Origin: Scenedesmus sp. ARA3
Taxonomy: Eukaryota; Chlorophyta; Chlorophyceae; Sphaeropleales; Scenedesmaceae
Reading direction: 5' to 3'
DNA length: 64,000 nt
Assembly (NCBI GenBank): GCA_004335835.1
Contig: RWJK01001792.1
Location: 146,488 to 210,487, forward strand
This document shows positions 1 to 11,008 of the stretch, in pieces. The notes below the pieces were generated by a model. It had not been told where the DNA came from. It ran no database searches and worked only from the letters and a program-made list of their open reading frames with translations. Within the stretch, counting starts at the first letter, position 1, and the number at the start of each line of letters is the position of its first letter. A program made the translations under genes and the position numbers.

Positions 1-28
1 AGCAGCAGCAGCAGCAGCAGCAGCAGCG
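1..28. repeat. CAG trinucleotide run at the window edge
   Basis: The window opens inside an uninterrupted CAG run. It is one of many CAG/CTG tracts in the window; no gene could be tied to it because it is cut by the edge. From here to about 540 I see no supportable gene. Confidence 0.9.
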
Positions 29-548
29 CTCAAGCACAATGAGGCTGCCGCCTACCTCAAACAGCATACACATGGTGTGAAAACAACTAGTCCCAGAAGC
101 ATTTGTAGTCTGTGATTTGCAGCGCTCTGCTGTTGCTGTGCACTGCTCTGTGGTTGCAGAATCCTGAGTAACACATGCCATCAAGCGTGTGCAGACGCTG
201 TGGCCGTCGAATGTCACAAGGTAACAAATCCAGTGCTACACACTGCTCTCTCAACATTGCAACATTGCAACATTGCTCCAGTGCTACACATTGCTCTCTG
301 CAACATTGCACAGAAGGCAAGCCTGTTGCTCTCTGACACAGCCAATGCCGGCTATGATCACTCGCATGTGACCTGCTGGCTGACTGGCTGGCTGGCTGGC
401 TAGCTGGCTGGCGGCTGACACAGGCTCAGGCATCACGCCATGTCATGTGTCAGTGCTCAGTCAGACTGATGCTGTGTCTGTCCACGTGCATATCCTGCAA
501 CTGCAAGCTGAGGCGCAGCATGTTTGCATATGGCTGCAGAAGGCCCAC

Positions 549-1659
549 CTTGAACTGCTGCGGGTCCTTGTTGTCCGGCAGCCCGATGCATACGCTGGAG
601 CTGTGGTTGTACTTCTTGAACAGCCGCTTGGCAATGCTCATGTCGGCTGCGTTCGGCAGCTTGGGCGCCTGGGGTGCAACAGCAGCAGCAGCAGCAGCAG
701 CAGCAATGGTGTTTGTGATATCCAAGACAACGCCAAGTGTCTTTTGGCGTTGAGAACGATTGCAGTGTGCCACAGAGTACGTTGTGTGGTGCAGCAGCCT
801 GACGTGCTGGGTGAACATTACTGGGCTGCTGGTGCATCATTGCACTCTGGCAGGCTCAGTGTCTATCACAGCCGCTCGAACCTCTGTGGCTTGCACAGCA
901 CCATGCGAGCAGCTGTTGTTACATGGCTTGATGCTATGTGTGCATCAAGCGCCATGATGCAGAGTCAGTGCAGCTGTGATTACTCCTTATCAGTAGCTGC
1001 AGCAGCACCTCCCTCACCATGAGCTGCTTGCCAGACACCATGCGCAAGCTTGTGGACAAGCGACACCACGCAGCAGCATTACAGCTGACATTAACTGTTG
1101 TGTATCAGTGGCTGCAGCAGCACTGCCCTTACCATGAGTGGCTTGCCAGGCACCATGCGTGCGCTGATGGGCAGCCCGTCCTCCCTGAACTGGATGGGCT
1201 TGTCGTATATGCTGGCAAAGTGCTTGCTGTAGGAGCTGCGGTCCGCTCAGGCGGCAGCAGCAGCAGCAGCAGCAGCAGCACATTTAGGCCCTCTGCTTTT
1301 CAACAGGGCGTGCTGGATAAGGTTTTCCCTATGTGACAGAGCCGTCGCATGCACTTCATCTGTCCAGACATTCAGTGTTACACCTGAGCAGAGCTGCCGC
1401 AACTGCTGCGCAATGTTTGCGCGTCCAGCGCATTGGCTGCAGCTGCTGCAGCATGCAGGCACAACCACCGCACCCATACATAACCTGGCAACAGGGAATG
1501 GAAGCTCCACCGAGAAGAATGCCCTAGCACTGGCACTCACCTCTCAAACCGTCTGTACTGCCCGCCGTTGCGCTTGTCTGTTCTGTTGCAGGGGTCACGG
1601 GGGTCTTTGTAGCCAGTTTTTGCATGTGGGTGAGGCACTGCTGTCAACATGCACTGGAA
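549..1659 (-). CDS. Three internal exons of an unidentified protein (partial, runs off left edge)
   Basis: Three minus-strand exons join with consistent phase: 1659-1541, 1235-1133 and 668-549. Each is flanked by AG acceptors and GT donors (GTGAGT, GTAAGG, GTGGGC). The acceptor of the 668-549 exon follows a CTG run, as in other genes here. The encoded peptides are not low-complexity: the first contains GYKDPRDPCNR and GGQYRRFE, the second SIYDKPIQFREDGLP and RMVPGKPLM, the third AKRLFKKYNHSSSV and GLPDNKDPQQFK. I do not recognise the family with confidence. The E-D-G-L-P stretch followed by a G-x-P faintly recalls the second-largest subunit of RNA polymerase I just before its GDKFSSRHG motif, but the downstream exon that would decide this is outside the window. 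Upstream exons were not found. Confidence 0.5.
1013..1062 (-). repeat. Degenerate duplicate of an exon 3' end with its donor
   Basis: On the minus strand this copies the 3' end of the exon at 1235-1133. Both read through a M-V-x-G-K-x-L-M sequence into a GT donor, and the upstream intron context is also shared. It sits in the intron following that exon, about 115 bp downstream. Confidence 0.7.
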
Positions 1660-3463
1660 CTGCAGGCACCAGAGAGCATCACGAACACAGGTGCTGCTGA
1701 ACGGAGGTTACTACTTCTGTATAGCTGTAGGTGGTATTGGCAAGTGCTGTGTTTGCCATCTGCTGTGTGTGTCACAAAGAACAGTGTTCCTGCAAGCAGC
1801 TAGTCCTCGCTGCATGGCATCCATCTGCTGCCCTGACAGATGCAGCCGTTGCCAGCCAGGCTAGTCAGCCAAAGGCATGCCAAATGCACTGCAGGAAGCT
1901 GTTCTGTCTCTCATCTAAATGTTTCTGACAGTGGATGAAGTGGGTGATACCAGCTGCTGCAACTCCGCTGCAGTGCGCACCTCTCCAGCCTTGGCCATTG
2001 TTGCTGTCAGGCCTGAAGCGCACAATCAAAAAGACAACTGGCTGTCAGCCGAGCTCATAGTAACGGGAGCCGTGAAAAATTGTTCAGCTGGAATTGGTAC
2101 GAGTGCTTTGGTGTGATAGTGTAGCAGCACCTCTGCTGCTGCTTACCATGGGTCACATGCTTGGGGTTCCTGCTTGTAGCAGTGCTGCTTGCCACCTGCT
2201 GGCCCTCGCTGCTGGCTGCCTGTTGCAGCTGCCTATGAGGCCGCAGCCATGCCCTGGGGTCATCCTTTTCCTTCATGCTTGTTACTCTAGGCAGCTACAT
2301 ACCCTAATTGCGGACACCCTGGCCTATGCTACCTTGTCAGGATGTGCAGCAAAACTGGTGTCGTATTTGCTTGCTCGAACTCAACCAATGGTGACAGGGA
2401 TGTGAAGAGCATTCACAGCGTTGATAAAGCATGTATGCAACATATGAAACGTACTCAGGACGTCTCTATGAACATTCATAAACCACTGTAGCAATGGTCT
2501 TGTCGAACCACGCACTCACGTTCCGCTCAATCCCGCACTCCGCCACGACGCTTGTGTGAGCTTGTACACATCAGATACGTCTGCTTCATTCTCAATGAGC
2601 TATGCGCTTGCATCATGACCCTGGCAGATACGGTGCCCTCTTCTTTCCTTTCCTGAACACTTGAATGGCGATGTTCGCCAGGATTTCAGGTAAAAGGTTG
2701 TAAAGCTGCATACGTGGTTAGCTGCAGCTGCTGCATGGTGGTGCTGACACAACCAGCCTTTCCTGTTCTGCCCCGTGCAGGGTCGCTGGATCTGGGTGTG
2801 GACGATGGATACTCCGCTGCACCCTCCAACTCTTGGATGTGGACGGAGCAGAGCGTCGCGGCTTCGCGCAGAAGGCTCGGCTGGTGCGTTGCAGGACACC
2901 CACCAGTGGTTTGGTTGCAGCACCAGTGCATGAAATGCGTCCACCGAGCCAGCCAGCCGCACCTTGAAGGTCCAGGCCCAGTTAATGTCTTCCCTGCCAG
3001 CAGCATGTGCGGCATGGGGTCCCTTGCCACTCACCACTGCTTCCCCTGCTGCTGCTACTGCTGCTGCTCTCCTGCACACATCGCTTGTTTCTGTTGTGCA
3101 GTGCGCCTTTTCAGCACGCCAGCTCCAGCAGCAAGGGCAGCAGCCAGGCACAGACGGACCACCGGGGTGCACTGCTAGTGTGCCGCGCCGGCCGCAGGCA
3201 GCAGCAGCGGCAAGGGCAGGGCTCTGTCAAGCGCACGGCTATGCGCAGGAGCACACCAGGGGTGAGGCTGCACACCAGAGCAAGCACATCAGAGCGGCAA
3301 CATCTCGTTGCTATTGCTGTTGCTGTTTTGGCAGTGGATGCGGCTGTGTGGTCGGTTGTCCGTATCTTCATCCTGTGTGTTGACTCGCCCACAATCAGCT
3401 GCGTGCCCTGTCGTGCCAGCTTGTTGCACACGATGGCCGTCTATCCATGGCTATCCTTGCCAG
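1660..3463. other. No supportable gene; possible unresolved exons
   Basis: Several frames stay open, but none gives a recognisable peptide or a convincing splice chain. A minus-strand stretch around 2220-2150 has an acceptor-like and a donor-like end and could be an upstream exon of the gene on the left. The 2750-3100 stretch is open in several frames on both strands, so reading frame cannot be decided by eye. Confidence 0.4.
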
Positions 3464-4837
3464 ATGAACCTGCACAGATTGCGTCCTGTCAGTCAACTGG
3501 CACACTCTCCACAAAGCTCATCGGCCAATGGCTCCCTGCCCTGCGCTCTCCCGCAGCACTTCTTGCGCCACGCCAGCGGCAGCAGCAGCAGCTTCCTGCA
3601 AGCACAGTACCCCCAGCCCCAGCAGCAGCAGCAGCAGCAGCAGCGCCAGCCTCCAGTGGACCCTGCTGTTCTCACAGCCTGCATCAATGCAGCAGTTCAC
3701 TACCATGAGCTAGAAGCACTCTGCAACACGTTCCTGCACAACCAGGCATTTAACAGCAAGCACGCAGCAGCAGTGATCGGCAGGTTGCACTGCGTGAGCA
3801 GCAGGCGCGGCAGCAGCCAGCTGCTGCTGGTGGAGCTGCTGGCAGCAAAGCTGAGGTCACTTGCCTCAGCAGCAGCAGCAGCAGCTGCTTCGTGCAGCTG
3901 CCAACAGCAGCAGCAGCAGCAGCCGCAGCTGTTGGATGCTGCTGATGCAGCCGCGGTGTGCTGGGGCTTTGCAAGGGTGGGCTACCAGGCAGATGCTGCT
4001 CTGCTGCAGCAGCTGCTGCAGCAGTTCTGGAGCAGCTACAGCCAGCAGCAGCAGCAGCAGCAAGCTGGCGTGAGCGGCACCAAAAACAGCAGCAGCAGCA
4101 GCAGCAGGCACAAGGACTTAGGTCAGTTAGCCGCAGGGCTTGCTGGCCTAGGTTTCAGGGACCCTGCAACCTGGGCGCAGCTCAGAGCAGCAGCAGTCCC
4201 CGCACTGGCTGATTTGCAGCCTGACAGCTTGCAGCAGCTGGTGTGGGCACTAGCAACAGCACAGGCCTCTGATGCAGCAACTACTGCAGCAGTAGCTGGC
4301 GCAGTCATGGACAAGCTGCAGGGGTTTGCAGCTGAGCAGCTGGCCCAGGTGGTGTGGTGCCTGCATGTGCTGGGCTGCGAAAGCAGTGAGCTGTTCGAAG
4401 CAGCAGCGCAGCAGATGGTTGTGCAGATAGAAGGGAGGCAGGCAACAGCAGACAGCAGCAGCAGCAGCAGCCGGAGTTCTGCAAGCTTGTCCAAGGACGG
4501 GCCAGCAGTAGCAGCAGCAGCAGCAGCAGCCCAGCAGCAGCAACGACTGGTGCCACTGCAGCGGCCGCCGCTGCCTCCTCAGCAGCAGAAGCAGCAGCAC
4601 AGCAGCAAGCTGCAGCAGATCGTGCTGCAGCTACCAGCACAGCACAAGAGCCACCAACACAGCAAGAAGCAGCAGCATGCGGCATCGGCAGCAGCAGCAG
4701 TGCAAGGCCGGCTGGGCCGCACTGCTGCTGACTTGTGCAATGCTGCTGCCAGCCAGGCGTATAGTGCACTAGAGAAATATGACCCGCTGCTGTGCACCCT
4801 GGCTCTGTACAGAGACTACCTGCAGCCAGCACACTGA
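3464..4837 (+). CDS. OPR/FASTK-like helical-repeat protein, probably organelle-targeted
   Basis: One uninterrupted frame of 457 residues. The ATG at 3464 was chosen over an upstream in-frame one because it opens with a basic, Ser-rich, acid-poor stretch (starting MNLHRLRPVSQLAH) resembling an organelle transit peptide. After a polyGln block come repeated helical units. Examples are ADAAAVCWGFARVGYQAD, LGQLAAGLAGLGFRDPATW, LQQLVWALATAQASD and LAQVVWCLHVLGCESS, a spacing like that of octotricopeptide/FASTK-type repeats. These families act in chloroplast or mitochondrial RNA processing and stability in green algae. Long Gln, Ser and Ala runs interrupt the repeats. I see no RAP domain at the C terminus, which ends after YDPLLCTLALYRDYLQPAH. 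The RNA-related function is inferred from fold pattern only; upstream exons cannot be excluded. Confidence 0.6.
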   Translation: MNLHRLRPVSQLAHSPQSSSANGSLPCALPQHFLRHASGSSSSFLQAQYPQPQQQQQQQQRQPPVDPAVLTACINAAVHYHELEALCNTFLHNQAFNSKHAAAVIGRLHCVSSRRGSSQLLLVELLAAKLRSLASAAAAAAASCSCQQQQQQQPQLLDAADAAAVCWGFARVGYQADAALLQQLLQQFWSSYSQQQQQQQAGVSGTKNSSSSSSRHKDLGQLAAGLAGLGFRDPATWAQLRAAAVPALADLQPDSLQQLVWALATAQASDAATTAAVAGAVMDKLQGFAAEQLAQVVWCLHVLGCESSELFEAAAQQMVVQIEGRQATADSSSSSSRSSASLSKDGPAVAAAAAAAQQQQRLVPLQRPPLPPQQQKQQHSSKLQQIVLQLPAQHKSHQHSKKQQHAASAAAAVQGRLGRTAADLCNAAASQAYSALEKYDPLLCTLALYRDYLQPAH

Positions 4838-6046
4838 ATGGTCCTACGCATGAGTGTTCATGCGTGGCAGCAACAGCAGCAGCAGCTGACATCAAGTGGT
4901 CAAGCACGGAACCAGCAGCTCTAGCAGGAGCAGTTGGCTGGCTGGCGGTGTTAATTGGCATTGTAGCGCTGAGGCAGACATTGTGCTGTGCTATTGCGCT
5001 GAGGGGCAAGCTGGGCGCTGGCGGTGCTGCAGCAGGGGCTGCAACAGATCGCAGTGCACTGGACAGTGAAGCTGGTTTAGGGCATGCTGGCCTCTTAGGG
5101 TGTAGCACGCCTGCTGCTGCCGTAGCTGTTGCTGCTGATCTGGCTGCTCGCGTGATGAGGGACAGACGCTGTCTCCTGATGTACCTGTACAAAACTGTGT
5201 TGAGCGCTGTTCTTGTGTACAGGCAGCCGCTGGCTTGGGTGTGGCTTTTCGAGTGTTTAGCCAGCAAGAGGGTGTGCAGTAGCACGAGAGTGTGTGTAGC
5301 GTATACGGCTGGCACCATGCATTGTATAGCATCGCATCAGGAGTTGTGAGAGACTGAGGCGTAGCACGGCATGTTGGCATGTTAATCAAGCAGTTCAGCT
5401 GTATCAAGCAATCAGCTGCTCTTCTTCTGTTTGCCTACAAGGGAGTGTGCTGGTAGCAACCTTCTAGTGGTGGCGTTTGCCACTCAACAGGGCAGCATGC
5501 GCACTCACACAGTGTGAATCTGCAGTCACGTTGCTTTGTGCTTTGCCGTTCTTATGATGTCTGTATGACAATTGCGAGTACGTGGCAGCGTTGACACAGC
5601 TCCGCCCAGTAACAGGTGTGGCGGGGACATGTCTGTACATGTCATCGTGCTGTGTCCTGTGGGGCTGCTGCTGTTGGGCGCCTGTTCGTGGTGTGCACGC
5701 ATACTTGCTATGGCTTGAATTGTAACACGATGATGATGCTGGTGCAGTGTATACGCACGTCAGCACGGAGAGGAAGCCAAGAGAGAGGCGATTACATAAT
5801 CATTATGTAGTCGGCTGACAGCCCAGCGAGTTGCTGGGCTGTCAGCTGCTGCAGGAATACTGCTCCGCATCACAGGCTGAGCCACCAACAACACACGCAC
5901 CTGAAAAGCGTGCACTATGAAGCAAACTTCAGCCTGCCACTGCAACAAGGTGATTCCAAACACAACTATGTAAGCAGTGCAACCTGCTGCCACCGTGGCT
6001 GCATTAGCCATGTAACACAACCCGTGCCGCTAGACATAACATAACA
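4838..6046. other. Intergenic; nothing recognised
   Basis: This lies between the stop of the plus-strand OPR-like gene and the stop of the minus-strand LRRC47-like gene, a convergent arrangement. It presumably contains both 3' untranslated regions. No coding signal, RNA gene or repeat array stands out. Confidence 0.5.
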
Positions 6047-7846
6047 TCACCGCGGGAAGATGGAGCGCACATGACCAGTGCCCAGCGTCAGCATGCGCAC
6101 CGGCGACACCTGCAGCTGCTGCTTTACACCCGCTGCTGCTGCCGCTGCGCTGCATGCTTTGCCGTACTGCTCCAGGAATTCCAGTGCTGCTTTTTGAGCA
6201 GCCTCCAGGCTCTCGGAGCTGCTCACCTCCAGCAGCACCTGCAGAACGGCAGCAGGGCAGAGCAGCAAATTTACTTGTCAGTGCCCATCTCGTGTCCCAA
6301 GATACAGCATGATGTAGAAGACGAGGCTCTCAGAGCTGCTCACCTCCAGCAGCACCTGCAGCACAGTAATACAGCACAACAATCTATGTATCAGTGCCTG
6401 CCTTCACATTGCAAAAAGGAAACCAGACATCAGGCTCTCCGAGCTGCTCACCTCCAGCAGCACCTGCAGAACGGCAGCAGGGCAGCTGGGCAGAGCAGCA
6501 GACCTACTTGTCAGTGCCCGTGTCATGTCACCAGTTACAGCGTGATGTAGAAGACCAGGCTCTCAGAGCTGCTCACCTCCAGCAGCACCTGCAGCACAGT
6601 AATACAGCAAAGCATATCTACGTATCAGTGCCTGCCTTTACATTGCAGAACAAACACAAGAGACCAGGCTCTGCGAGCTGCTCACTTTCAGCAGCACCTG
6701 CACAGCGCGGCGACATGGCAGAGCAATCTCATTGCAAACTTTTGCAACGCGCTGTGCTGACAGCACGGCGTTCTGCTTCCACCAGCATGAATTGCAGCAC
6801 AACTGCAAGCAAAGCAACACGCGAAGGGATGAACAGCGCGCACCTGCTGCGTCTCTGGCGTCACTTTGCAGTGCTCCGCGTTGATGACGGGTGACACGCT
6901 CAGCACCGCCTGCGCTGAGTCGCGCAGCACGGCGAACAGCGGCGCTGCCTTGCTGGGCTTGTCTTGGATGTACGACAGGTACCTGCGGGGGATACACAAT
7001 TGCAATCAGTTTTTTTGTTAGAATTCCATGGCGCTGCCTTTGCTGGGCCTGTCCCGGATATGACAGGTACCTGCGGGGTGATAGACAACACCTCACTAGT
7101 ATGCTTGGCAAGAAGAATGCAATCACTGTATTAAGCCTTGAAAAAGAGAGGAAGCAAGCAACAAAGAAGTTTTAAAGGGTGAAAGCACGATCCGAAGTTG
7201 GCACCAGAGCTCGTCCTCTTTAACTTCACAGATAATTTGCTGGTGTATAATGATTGCGTCCCACAAGCCACGCCATGGACATGACGTGGGTGTTTGTGCT
7301 GTTCAGCATTTGACCAGCGACGCAAAGCCAGCCCGCTACTCACTTGAGCATGCTCCTATCTCCAGCAAAGTACTGCAGCAGCTGATCAGCCGTCACCGCC
7401 TGGCCAGGCTTGAAGCGGCTCGCTGCTGCTGCTGCCGCTGCTGCATCCTCTGCTGAGTCGCCAGCAGCAGCAGCAGCGGCATCTGCGTCTCTAGCTAAAG
7501 GCACAAAGCTGATGTCTGCTGGTGCTAGTGCCTCATAGTGCAGCGGCAGCTGGAGTTTGTCCATGTCATGTGTGCCGATGGCTGCTGCTGCGCGCTTGTT
7601 ACACAGAGGCGACTCGTGGATGGATGTCTGCAGCGCTATGAAGTTCCCAGAGAGGCCGGGCAGGGCTGCGAAGTTCACGCCGCGAAGAACGGCACACACC
7701 AGGTGCGGGCGTATGCCTGCAGCATCAATGTCATGGAACAGCATGACCGGTGGATTAACAAAAAGTGCTTCTTGTAGCCAGATCTTCTGTCCTTGCGTGG
7801 CCTTGCCTTGCCTCTGCCTCTGCCTCTGCTGCTGCTGCTGCTGTCA

Positions 7847-7882
<36 letters not shown>

Positions 7883-10800
7883 ACCTTCAACCTCTGGATG
7901 CAAAAACAGATTTAGCTGAGCGCTACCTCTGCCTTGTAAGATGTGTGCCCACCCTCGTCTGACACTGCTGCTGCTGCTGCTGCTGCCGGTGCTGTTGCTG
8001 CTCACCTTTCACCTCTGGGTGCACATGCACATCAAAATTGCTGTCCTTCTCCACCGGCAGCAGCTTGTAGGAGCGAGCAGCAGCAGCGGCAGCAGCCAGC
8101 GCCAGCTTGCTCATCGCTGCTGCTGCCTCCGCCTCTGATTCTTTGCTGGGCGGAGCTCCGTGCTTCTTAATGTGTGTGATGATGTTCTTCAGGCGGCCCT
8201 CCTTGAGCACCTGCAGTGGTATCAGGGTGTGTGCAAGTTTCAAGGGTGGTTCAGGCACATGAGGTGGTGTTCAGAAGGAGGCTGGCTGTCACTTGTCGAT
8301 AAGGCGGCCCTCCTTGAGCACCTATGGTTTTGCGGTTGGAGGCAAGGGGTCAGGCAGGGGTTTAGACCAGCACCTGGACTAGGGTTGAGAGGGAGGGCAA
8401 GCTGAGTGTGGTGATGTTCTTCAGGCGGCCTTCTTGAGCACCTGCCGTTTTGTGGTTGTGTGCAAGGTGCGGGCAGGGGTTTAGCCCGGCATATGGATTG
8501 GCGTTTTGGGGAGGCCAAGCTGTGTGTGATGTACTGATGCAGCAACGCGTACGCTGTGCTGCAGTACCTGTGCCTTCTCAGCTTGGTTGCTGTTGAGGTG
8601 TCAAATGCATGTGGCAACTATGATAGAATGAGCACAGATGGGTCGCTGGCACAACAGCTTTGCATGTGGTAATCATGTCACCTGCTACAGCAGTGCGCAG
8701 TCTCAGCTTGGGCATCTTCTTGTCATCAAAGGGGTTGCCCTCCATCTTGCACTTTTGTGAAGACTGGCAAACAACAACAGCATAGATGTGATGTAGGTGT
8801 TACTACAGTTTGCTCGTACCTTGGGCATCTTCTTGTCATCAAAGGGGTTGCCCTCCAGCAGCAGCGACTTCAGCTTCGGCGCAGACGCCAGCTCCTGCAG
8901 GGCAGCGGGGCAGCAGGCCAGGCAGCAGCACGCTTGGAGACAGCTGCTTTGACAGTGCGGCCAAACACTGCCACATCACCGCACACAAGCACACAGAAGA
9001 ACACCACTGATGCACAGACTTGAGCTTCGGCGCAGACGCCAGCTCCTGCAGGTCCGCAGGACAGCAGGCCAGCCAGCAGCACGCTTTGAAGCAGCTGCTT
9101 CGACAGTGCGGCCAGCCACTGCCACATCAACGCACATAAGCACACAGAAGAGCACCGCTGATGCAGAGACTTGAGCTTCGGGGCAGACGCCAGCTCCTGC
9201 AGGGCCGCAGGGCCGCAGGCCAGCCGGCAGCACGCTGTGAAAGCTGCTTTGACAGTGCGGCCAAACGCTGCCACATCAACACACACAAGCACACAGAAGA
9301 ACACCACTGATGCAGAGACTTGAGCTTTGGGGCAGAAGCCAGCTCCTGCAGCGCAGCAGGACAGCCGGCCGCAAGCGTTGACCCAATTGGTCAGATGCTG
9401 TTCAGGATTGCCACAAATTGGCTGCTTGTCACTAGGCAGATGCCGCAGCCTGGACAAGACCTTGGGCACAACTCGATGTGGCATGTAAGGCGGCAATGCG
9501 CAGTGCGCCCTGGGCAACGCTGGAGCGGCTGCTGGAGCTGCTGGAGCTGCTGCGCCATGGGCAACGCTGGAGCGGCTGCTGCAACTTTGTTCATACACAC
9601 ACGCACCTGTGGCACGGCTGTCAGTGCGCAGTGAGCCATGGCTAGGTCCAGCAGCCAACTGGCCGCACCTGGCTGCAACACACTGCTTGCACAACCTCAC
9701 ACGTTCCCTGAAAGTTCTGCCAGCAAGGCAAAGCACAGATTCTCTGTCACACCCTTTGTGTCACACCCTTTGTGTCACACCCAAACCCTTGGCAGCTGCC
9801 ACTTGCAGGGTGTGGCCTGGAGGGCCGCACTGCTGCGGGCATCACATCAAAACACACCTGTGGCACTGCTGTCAGTGCGCAGTGGGCCATGGCCAGGTCC
9901 AGCAGCCCGGTGAGCTTGCTGACAGCTTGGCAATCGCTGATATCATGGTGCATACTTTATCAGGCACACACACCTGTGGCCACGCTGTCAGCGCGCAATG
10001 GGGGTGACCGCACTGCTACTAACATCCAATCAAAGCGCACCTGAGGCACCGTAGTCAACACGCAGTGGCTATAACCGCATTGCTACCAAAATCACCCAAA
10101 ACACACCTGTGGCACTGCTGTCAGCGCGCAGTGGGCCATGGCCAGGTCCAGCAGCCCGGTGAGCTTGCTGATGCCGCCAGGCAGCTGCGTGATGGGATTG
10201 TGGCTGGCCACAAGAGTGGACAGCTTGGGCAGCTTCACCAGGCAGCGAGGCAGCGCCTGCGGCAGGGTGGCAGAAGGTCAAAGTTACGTCAAGCAGCTTC
10301 AGTGACATTGTGCGTTTGAAACAGCAGCTGAGCATGCGCTTGGGCAGCTTTACCAGGCAGCAAGGCAGCGCGTGCGATTGTGATAAGGTAGGAGGGTGCA
10401 CAGCTGGGTTGAGCAGGCAGCTTGTGCGACATCATGCTTTTGAACCGGCTGAGCGTGTCTGGCAGGGTACGTAGGACTCTGCAAGTGTGCTTGTGAATGA
10501 TGGCTTTTTTTGCTTTTTCTGAATGCAGGTGCCACTAGCACACTTGGTGAACTGCGGTCCCACCTGCAGCTGGTTGTAGCCTATGTTGAGCACGTGCAGC
10601 TCCTTCGCATCAATCAGCGACTCTGATACACTGGTCAGCTGCAGCCCGCCAGCAGCAGCAGCAGTCCATTTGCAGCAGCAACAACCGTGGATTGACAAAT
10701 AAAGAAGAGAAGCAGGCATGCTACCAGTGCCAGCAGCTGCACAACGTAGCTCTGCTGCTTGCGATCCGCCATGCCGCCGTGCTCATCACGTACACACTGC

Positions 10801-10958
10801 GCATGCCAGCATCGGCATCCACGAAGCGCAGCAGCTGCACTGCGCTTGCATTGACCACTATTGTGCTGGTGGTCTCGCACCTTGTTGCGGCTGACATTGA
10901 GGGTGTGCAGCTTGGGCAGGCTGAAGAGGCCCTCAGGCAGCACCTCAAGTGCATTGCC

Positions 10959-11008
<50 letters not shown>

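Noticed and set aside
6239..9370. Regularly spaced repeats resembling CRISPR arrays (6.2-6.7 kb, 8.9-9.4 kb, 22.5-22.9 kb)
   Set aside because: Units are 108-151 bp, contain exon codons and splice sites, and the spacers are themselves repeated. They lie in introns of eukaryotic genes, so they are exon-edge duplications.
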